Shown here in pieces: positions 16,032 to 20,990 of a stretch of 20,990 nt of DNA. The number at the start of each line of letters is the position of its first letter. The first letter of the stretch is position 1. The DNA is taken from contig JAFGDI010000209.1 in assembly GCA_016932145.1 (NCBI GenBank), positions 1 through 20,990 of the forward strand, in the 5' to 3' direction. This stretch comes from Sedimentisphaerales bacterium. GTDB lineage: Bacteria > Planctomycetota > Phycisphaerae > Sedimentisphaerales > SM23-30. The translations under genes and the position numbers were made by a program. The notes below the pieces were generated by a model. That model saw only the letters and a list, made by a program, of their open reading frames with translations. It was not told the DNA's origin and searched no databases.

Positions 16032-17765
16032 TTATTCAATTATCAATCTGGGGTTAAGAAATAAACCCCAGTCAAAGGAAGCTGCGCGACGGTCGCCGCT
16101 ATCAGTTACCACCAGGGACAAGAATCGGTCCTGGTCATCTATTTGCAGGTCGATCTCAGTAAGCATAGTAGCATCTATATCTTGCCGACTGAATCTCTCC
16201 TGGCCATCGATCAGTACCCAGACATCGATATTCATTTCTGTGTCACTGATCTTTTCCAGGGCAACTATCTCTTCACTTACACCAAAGAGACAATTGAAAC
16301 CTGCTATCCGGTTGTCAGCCAGTAAAGGCCTGATCTTAGTCAGGTCAAAGGTAATACCAATATTTGCATGCATTACAAGATTGGTATCACTATCACTAGC
16401 TGGCACATTACCGGCATGTATTCTCATTAAATGCTTTGGCACACCACCCTTAATGGCTTTTTCCAACATTCGATCTGAAGCAGGCAGATGCGATAAAATG
16501 TCTGTGACTATATCACGCTGATCTAAGACTTCCACCATAGCTCCAATATTATACTTATAAAAACCTGAGGTATCAGGACCAGTCCAGGTCAGCCCCGTCG
16601 TGCTAACTGGTATTGGCCCCTCGCCACCATCAGGAACAAAAACGCCATCAATAAAAGCGGAATCATTAACTGGTAAAAAAGTATTATGACTATAACTATC
16701 ACTCATAACTGCCCAGGGAACAATTTTACCATTAGAAGGATCAACAGACATCCCGCGGTAATATACGCCGGAGATACCATTTCCTCCGCCAACAATATCA
16801 GCGAGGTCAACTGAATGACCACGCCAGACAAAACCAGAGTCAGAGGAAAAACTACGAGCAAATGTGTCTGTTTCCAGTTTTATATTTTTTATCTGGCCGC
16901 TAAGGTCCACCCGCCGGGCATTGCCAGCTTCGAGCAAATAATCAGAACCAGAGCTAACCGCACCACTGGCAGTAATCTGAGCCCGGCCTCTGGTCATGTG
17001 AATATCACTACTACCGCCGATAACCCTGACACCAAATTCTGTACCTAAATCAACTATGTCACAGCCAGGTGTTTTCAGCGTAAAACCTTCAGCTTGCGGC
17101 GATGCCACAACAGCATAGACATCACCTGAATATAAGTACATACTATTACTAGAATTAAGAGAAAACTCTGCTGGTGACTCCACCACCACTCGTGCCCCAC
17201 TGTCAAGTCTGATCGAAATAAGACCTTCAACTAATCTGATAGTTTCAGATGAGTTTGTCAGACGCGTACCAGCCGGCATAAAAGTACGCCCGGCATAAAT
17301 AGCGTTCAGCTCTCTATCTATTGTGGCCACTTCAACTGAAGGCACAACACTTATATGCACATACAGTCCGATTATCAGCACAGCAGCAACCGACATGAGA
17401 AAGGAAACAAGTTTAACCTTACTTATTGGCGGCAGTTCCTGAGGACGACCGCGAGACGGAGCTACTGGTGGCAATTCTACTATTTCGGGCATTTCTACCG
17501 CAGGGGCACTACTCTCCCCGGTCAATAAGGCATTAAGCAGGTCTAAACTATTATTCTTCTGCGTTTCATCTTGCAAATGAATAATATTTTCAGCCTCTTG
17601 CAGATTAGCATTTATAGCCAGTAACCGATAATAATATTCCCGGGCCTGCTTATTTTGCAAGAGCAGATCCTGAAACTGGGCAAATTGCTCTTCGGGCAGA
17701 TCGCCTTCCAGAAGCATTGACAGCTTAACCGCTATCTCATTTACTAATTTATCATTTTCACTCAT
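16032..17765 (-). CDS. FecR-domain anti-sigma/sensor protein with C-terminal NPCBM-like domain
   Basis: 577 residues. Its ATG overlaps the sigma factor stop as ATGA, indicating translational coupling. Residues 1-60 are a cytoplasmic helical segment (VKLSMLLEGDLPEEQFAQFQ) of the type that binds sigma factors in planctomycete FecR proteins. A Pro-rich linker (90-115) leads to one membrane helix (about 118-141). The FecR domain (about 160-285) shows the signature TPGCDIVDLGTEFGVRV (232-248). The C-terminal part (about 440-577) resembles NPCBM, a putative carbohydrate-binding module: NIDVWVLIDGQERF, DRFLSLVVTDSGD, and the ending DWGLFLNPRLIIE. By topology the FecR and NPCBM-like parts lie outside the cytoplasm. 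Classical FecR relays a signal from a TonB receptor; no such receptor is here, so direct glycan sensing by the NPCBM part is a plausible inference. The targets are likely to include the genes immediately downstream. Confidence 0.85.
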   Translation of the reverse strand: MSENDKLVNEIAVKLSMLLEGDLPEEQFAQFQDLLLQNKQAREYYYRLLAINANLQEAENIIHLQDETQKNNSLDLLNALLTGESSAPAVEMPEIVELPPVAPSRGRPQELPPISKVKLVSFLMSVAAVLIIGLYVHISVVPSVEVATIDRELNAIYAGRTFMPAGTRLTNSSETIRLVEGLISIRLDSGARVVVESPAEFSLNSSNSMYLYSGDVYAVVASPQAEGFTLKTPGCDIVDLGTEFGVRVIGGSSDIHMTRGRAQITASGAVSSGSDYLLEAGNARRVDLSGQIKNIKLETDTFARSFSSDSGFVWRGHSVDLADIVGGGNGISGVYYRGMSVDPSNGKIVPWAVMSDSYSHNTFLPVNDSAFIDGVFVPDGGEGPIPVSTTGLTWTGPDTSGFYKYNIGAMVEVLDQRDIVTDILSHLPASDRMLEKAIKGGVPKHLMRIHAGNVPASDSDTNLVMHANIGITFDLTKIRPLLADNRIAGFNCLFGVSEEIVALEKISDTEMNIDVWVLIDGQERFSRQDIDATMLTEIDLQIDDQDRFLSLVVTDSGDRRAASFDWGLFLNPRLIIE

Positions 17766-18286
17766 AGCCTTAAATCCCTGCCGGAACTAACACCCAGACA
17801 CTTTAATAATGCCACATGGATACGAGCCATGGTTTTATGCACCGCTTGCATCGAAATTGATATCTCTTTACCTATTTCACGATAACTCATGCTTTGCTCA
17901 TAGCGAAGACGGAGGTAATTTTTATAGCGAGGAGGCAGCTTAACTATACACTCACGCAATTTTTCCGCTTCCTCCTGGAAATTCTCGATAAAACCCTCCG
18001 ACTCCTGCTCAAACTTGCTTACCAGTTCATCATCAAAGAGTAAACGAGAGCTTTTTTTGCTCTGCTTAAAGTTAAGTATCTTGTAGCGAGCTATAGTAAT
18101 ACCCCAGGCCAGAAAATTCGTCCCTTCCTGAAAATCAGAGAACTTATCCAACATAGTTACTATCGTATCTTGAAGGATATCTTCAGCATCATTACGATTG
18201 GGTATCTGATAAAGAATATAAGTATGGATACGGGTCTGATAGCGTAACAACAGCCCCATAAATTGTTTAGAGTTCTCTACTGACAT
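17762..18286 (-). CDS. ECF-like sigma-70 family RNA polymerase sigma factor (Rhodopirellula/Verrucomicrobium type)
   Basis: 174 residues; ATG at 18286 with AAGG eight bases upstream. Region 2 spans about 6-78 (NRNDAEDILQDTIVTMLDKF, then FLAWGITIARYKILNFKQSK). Region 4 spans about 105-165, with the helix-turn-helix SYREIGKEISISMQAVHKTMARI. There is a short acidic linker between them and no region 1 or 3, as in extracytoplasmic-function sigma factors. The FLAWGI.IARYKI wording is typical of the lineage-specific family in Planctomycetes and Verrucomicrobia. It would direct RNA polymerase to a dedicated set of promoters and be held or activated by the overlapping FecR protein. As first gene of the minus-strand unit it probably controls the LamG protein and the rhamnosidase, perhaps also the GH31 and sulfatase genes, although those carry good housekeeping-type promoters. 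Confidence 0.92.
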   Translation of the reverse strand: MSVENSKQFMGLLLRYQTRIHTYILYQIPNRNDAEDILQDTIVTMLDKFSDFQEGTNFLAWGITIARYKILNFKQSKKSSRLLFDDELVSKFEQESEGFIENFQEEAEKLRECIVKLPPRYKNYLRLRYEQSMSYREIGKEISISMQAVHKTMARIHVALLKCLGVSSGRDLRL

Positions 18287-18728
18287 TTCCTTTGCCTTCT
18301 CTGCTTATAACCTGTATTTGATGGTTTCTGTGTCAAAAATCGGACAAATGAGCTTGATACTATATTACCCCGGCACACTAATAGCAGCAGCCTGACAAAA
18401 CATCTCAGCCCAGACAATCATAAAATTCTAACATACCTTTTTTTGAACAAATAACCTTCAAGAGCCAATATGAAGTACTGACCCTACTATATAATCTGAT
18501 AACAACCAATTTTGACAACCATTTTTTTAAAAAAATAACCCATTAAATACAGAGTCATACACCATAATTACACTTCAATAACAGAACTACGGTTCTAATT
18601 ACCGCCACATGACTAAAAACAATCATTTTCCTGTCGTTTTTTAGCTTAATCCTTCAATAAAACTGGCGATTAACAGGTAAAAACACAGAAAGATTTCAGA
18701 TAAATGAGAAAAAGTGGATTTAAAATTA
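18287..18728. other. AT-rich intergenic region upstream of the sigma factor gene
   Basis: No open reading frame worth calling. On the minus strand TTGACA (complement of 18331-18336) and TTATAA (18305-18310) could form a poor promoter for the sigma gene, with a 20-base spacing that is longer than usual. A small inverted repeat AGAAC-TACG-GTTCT lies at 18583-18596. Otherwise there are scattered A and T runs and nothing recognisable. Confidence 0.35.
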
Positions 18729-18765
18729 AAAAACCGGACAAAAATATTTCATTTGCCCGGTTTTT
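18729..18765. terminator. Bidirectional-type terminator after the metallopeptidase gene
   Basis: AAAAACCGG-A-CAAA pairs with TTTG-C-CCGGTTTTT (one mismatch) around a nine-base loop. On the minus strand it is followed by TTTTTT then AATTTT, an excellent terminator 24 bases after the peptidase stop. The flanking A and T runs would make it work in the other direction too. Confidence 0.85.
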
Positions 18766-18788
18766 ATAATTCTTAAAGCTCAGTTATC

Positions 18789-20990
18789 TTACATAACTGG
18801 TGGGACTGTACCCAGATTTCTCAGCAAGGCATCGATCTCATTCTGGAAACCAGGTTGGTTAACGGTATATGAGAAGATACCACGAGCCGCTGATGCCATC
18901 GAATTGCGTGTCTCGAAGCGAATGGCAGACATATCAACCGCCGAAGAGTTATAATTCATGACATTATCCGCCAGATAAAGGGCAGCCGAATCGATCGGGG
19001 TCGTCAGGTCTGGATTAACCTCAGTTGAATGCTCCAGACCCAGAATATGAGCCAGTTCGTGTATAGTCGTGGAAGCAATAGCATTAACCGCACGATCTAC
19101 ATTTTCCTCAGGTGAACTGCTGTTCATATAAGTAGCAGTATATTCACCTATAGCCGTAGAACCAACACAAGCCATATCAGAACGGTCAGTATTATGACGG
19201 TCAACAGTCTGGGCAATACCCATCAGGCCCGGCATAGAGAAATCACCGCCAATAACTACCGTTGAATGCTCTATACGATCAACCTCAGAATAGTCATTAG
19301 TAATGTAGATAAGTTCCTGATCTTCTCGTTCAGGTGTTGTCGGGTCATCCAGGGCTTCCTGATAGACGGCACAAACCTGCTCGGTTATCCGCTCGACCAT
19401 ATAATCCCAGGTAACATCCTGTACCTCATTTTCCACACCATCGCCATTAGCATCATAATTGAAGCTGGCAGGCAGATATGGGAAATCAGAGAGGCTGAAC
19501 GCCGGGCGGTCAGAGATATCTCCGTAACTGATACCAGCAAGACTCTCTTCCAGATATTCAGCCGTAAGATTTTCCCCTGTATTTTTATCACCAAACGACA
19601 GATATACAAGCTGTGGAGAAGCGACAGTCTTGATCTTATCAGCACCACCTTCACTGGTAGTAAGAGTAAGTGAATAGTAAGTACTGTCATCAAACGCTAT
19701 CTCACCGGCATAATAATCCATAAGAGAGACAACTACATAGTATGTACCAGTAAGCGTACCGTTAACAGATTCCATCGGGTCAATTGTCACGCCATTGATC
19801 TCATTAACCGCCTGAACGGTATAATGCCTGTCAGCTTCACCATTAATCAGGGCGATATCATCACCACCGGCAAGAATCGTAGCAACTGACTCCAGGTCAG
19901 AGTTATATACACCGATAGCAAATTCCACGCCTTCAACAGCACTATTATATAGCGACCTGAGGTCAACTGAGAGTTTCTGGCCTTCAGTAAGTTGAACCGA
20001 ATACACATCAACATCGGTAATTACTGCCAGATCAGAGTTAACGGTTATAGAACCGGCCTGACCAGGGGTAATAAACTCACCCTTAGCTATCATACCGTAA
20101 GGATTTGTACCCCGGGTAAATCGATATACATCTTCCAGCCGTTCGTCAGCAGTCCAGTGGGTTGTAGAGGCAGAAAGATCAACAGCGGCATCATCCGGCA
20201 TACCGCCATAATAGATAAACGAGTCATCAGATATCTCTACCTGACCAAAATCGCTGTCACCATCGTTAAAGGCACATACAGTAAGATCATATTCCAGCGG
20301 AGTGGTCGGAATGACACCATAATAACCGGTATAATTGTAAATTCCGCCCTGACTTGACTCACGATAGCTATACAGGCTGGAAGTAAAGTCCATACCTACC
20401 CTGAGTACATAATCACCATCTTCTCTGATCAGGCCATAAAGCCCGGCAGTACCAGTCAACATAGAAGAAGACTTAAACACCGGCGTGGCCGAAGTATAAC
20501 CCAGACCAGGACGCAGCACATCAACGGTAGTACCAAAGAATACCGCAGCAGAGCCAATACCATTATCGGTATCAATAAGCAACGATATGCTGTTATCATC
20601 ATAGTCAAGTATGGTAACATTGCCCTGATCAGTAACAACGACAGAATCAATACCGCCAAACTCTGACCAGTCTATGTCATCGATCTCAATGGTCTTGAGA
20701 CCATCTCCTCTAGTGTAGGTCAAATCTAGTTTATAATAGCCATGGGCCAGATCTATGCCATTGGCACTGGAAACAGTAACACCATCAATAGTAGTATTAT
20801 TGGCACCACCCAGAACATGACTGGTATTCCAGTTGCTTTCACCAACCCGAATACGAATATCATCGCCAGCGACAGAGCCAGTTGCCCTTCTGATAAGGAT
20901 CGGCTCACTGTCATTAAGCTCACTATTAAAGGTAAAGGCGGAATAATCACCGGCAGGCAGATCTTCCAGTGCATTTGCACGATTTATGCC
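18789..20990 (-). CDS. Large secreted zinc metallopeptidase with pre-peptidase-type domain, C-terminal part only
   Basis: The reading frame is open to the right edge, with 733 residues visible and the N-terminus missing. A TTG at 20723 could be mistaken for a start, but the 89 codons upstream read as continuous protein-like sequence (LPAGDYSAFTFNSELNDSEP). About residues 306-446 resemble a pre-peptidase C-terminal (PPC) beta-sandwich (VDVYSVQLTEGQKLSVDLR, then GTYYVVVS). The last ~270 residues carry HELAHILGLEH (19029-19061), the HExxHxxGxxH zinc site of metzincins. VMNYNSS some 22 residues later is the expected Met-turn region, as in matrixin-like peptidases. FNYDANGDGVENE just upstream may be a calcium loop. 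The catalytic domain is C-terminal and the PPC domain precedes it; the protein ends at PPVM with no sorting signal. Likely an extracellular protease or self-processing surface protein. It is separated from the glycan operon by a terminator. Confidence 0.85.
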   Translation of the reverse strand, partial: GINRANALEDLPAGDYSAFTFNSELNDSEPILIRRATGSVAGDDIRIRVGESNWNTSHVLGGANNTTIDGVTVSSANGIDLAHGYYKLDLTYTRGDGLKTIEIDDIDWSEFGGIDSVVVTDQGNVTILDYDDNSISLLIDTDNGIGSAAVFFGTTVDVLRPGLGYTSATPVFKSSSMLTGTAGLYGLIREDGDYVLRVGMDFTSSLYSYRESSQGGIYNYTGYYGVIPTTPLEYDLTVCAFNDGDSDFGQVEISDDSFIYYGGMPDDAAVDLSASTTHWTADERLEDVYRFTRGTNPYGMIAKGEFITPGQAGSITVNSDLAVITDVDVYSVQLTEGQKLSVDLRSLYNSAVEGVEFAIGVYNSDLESVATILAGGDDIALINGEADRHYTVQAVNEINGVTIDPMESVNGTLTGTYYVVVSLMDYYAGEIAFDDSTYYSLTLTTSEGGADKIKTVASPQLVYLSFGDKNTGENLTAEYLEESLAGISYGDISDRPAFSLSDFPYLPASFNYDANGDGVENEVQDVTWDYMVERITEQVCAVYQEALDDPTTPEREDQELIYITNDYSEVDRIEHSTVVIGGDFSMPGLMGIAQTVDRHNTDRSDMACVGSTAIGEYTATYMNSSSPEENVDRAVNAIASTTIHELAHILGLEHSTEVNPDLTTPIDSAALYLADNVMNYNSSAVDMSAIRFETRNSMASAARGIFSYTVNQPGFQNEIDALLRNLGTVPPVM
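19029..19061 (-). other. Metzincin zinc-binding site HELAHILGLEH
   Basis: The three His and the catalytic Glu of the HExxHxxGxxH motif are all present. The Met of VMNY, downstream in the protein, supplies the Met-turn. This shows the peptidase is probably active rather than a degenerate copy. Confidence 0.85.

Noticed and set aside
18301..18336. Strong housekeeping promoter for the sigma gene (TTGACA with TTATAA)
   Set aside because: The spacing of 20 bases is too long for a confident call, so it is mentioned only in the intergenic entry.
20721..20723. TTG as the start of the metallopeptidase
   Set aside because: The same frame continues upstream to the window edge with protein-like sequence and no stop, so the real start lies outside.

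Overview
The window looks like part of a planctomycete-type genome, most likely of the Phycisphaerae/Sedimentisphaerales kind; this is inferred, not proven. The grounds are a small ECF-type sigma factor translationally coupled to a FecR-domain membrane protein with an extracytoplasmic NPCBM-like domain, very large secreted enzymes that combine FN3-like, LamG and dockerin-like segments ending in ...A.DWL, a one-off prepilin-like protein with an H-X9-D motif, and an SGSH-like sulfatase. No SusC/SusD pair, tRNA, rRNA, CRISPR array or insertion sequence was seen.

Layout. 1-319 (-) is the 5' part of a secreted lamin-tail-domain protein running off the left edge. 658-1221 (-) is a corrinoid adenosyltransferase (CobO/BtuR type). 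1601-2419 (+) is a prepilin-like protein with its own terminator. 2791-5253 (+) is a secreted GH31 glycosidase with a good promoter and terminator. 5430-6851 (+) is a secreted sulfatase with its own promoter. A ~300-base convergent intergenic region (6852-7156) holds a set of long-range complementary segments and a strong terminator. On the minus strand, read right to left, a probable four-gene unit follows: sigma factor (17762-18286), FecR/NPCBM protein (16032-17765), a 1061-residue non-catalytic multidomain protein (12761-15946), and an 1825-residue GH78 alpha-L-rhamnosidase (7157-12634). After a ~500-base AT-rich gap and a bidirectional terminator, 18789-20990 (-) is the C-terminal part of a large secreted zinc metallopeptidase running off the right edge.

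How the genes work together. GH31, sulfatase and GH78 suggest a locus that degrades a sulfated glycan containing rhamnose and another alpha-linked sugar. The sigma/FecR pair at the head of the minus-strand unit could couple extracellular glycan sensing to expression of the rhamnosidase. The C-terminal ~755 residues of the rhamnosidase and of the neighbouring non-catalytic protein are clear paralogues with the same domain order. Both have two dockerin-like calcium-loop repeats separated by a ~200-residue domain. The regulatory link and the split-dockerin architecture are the two observations most worth following up.
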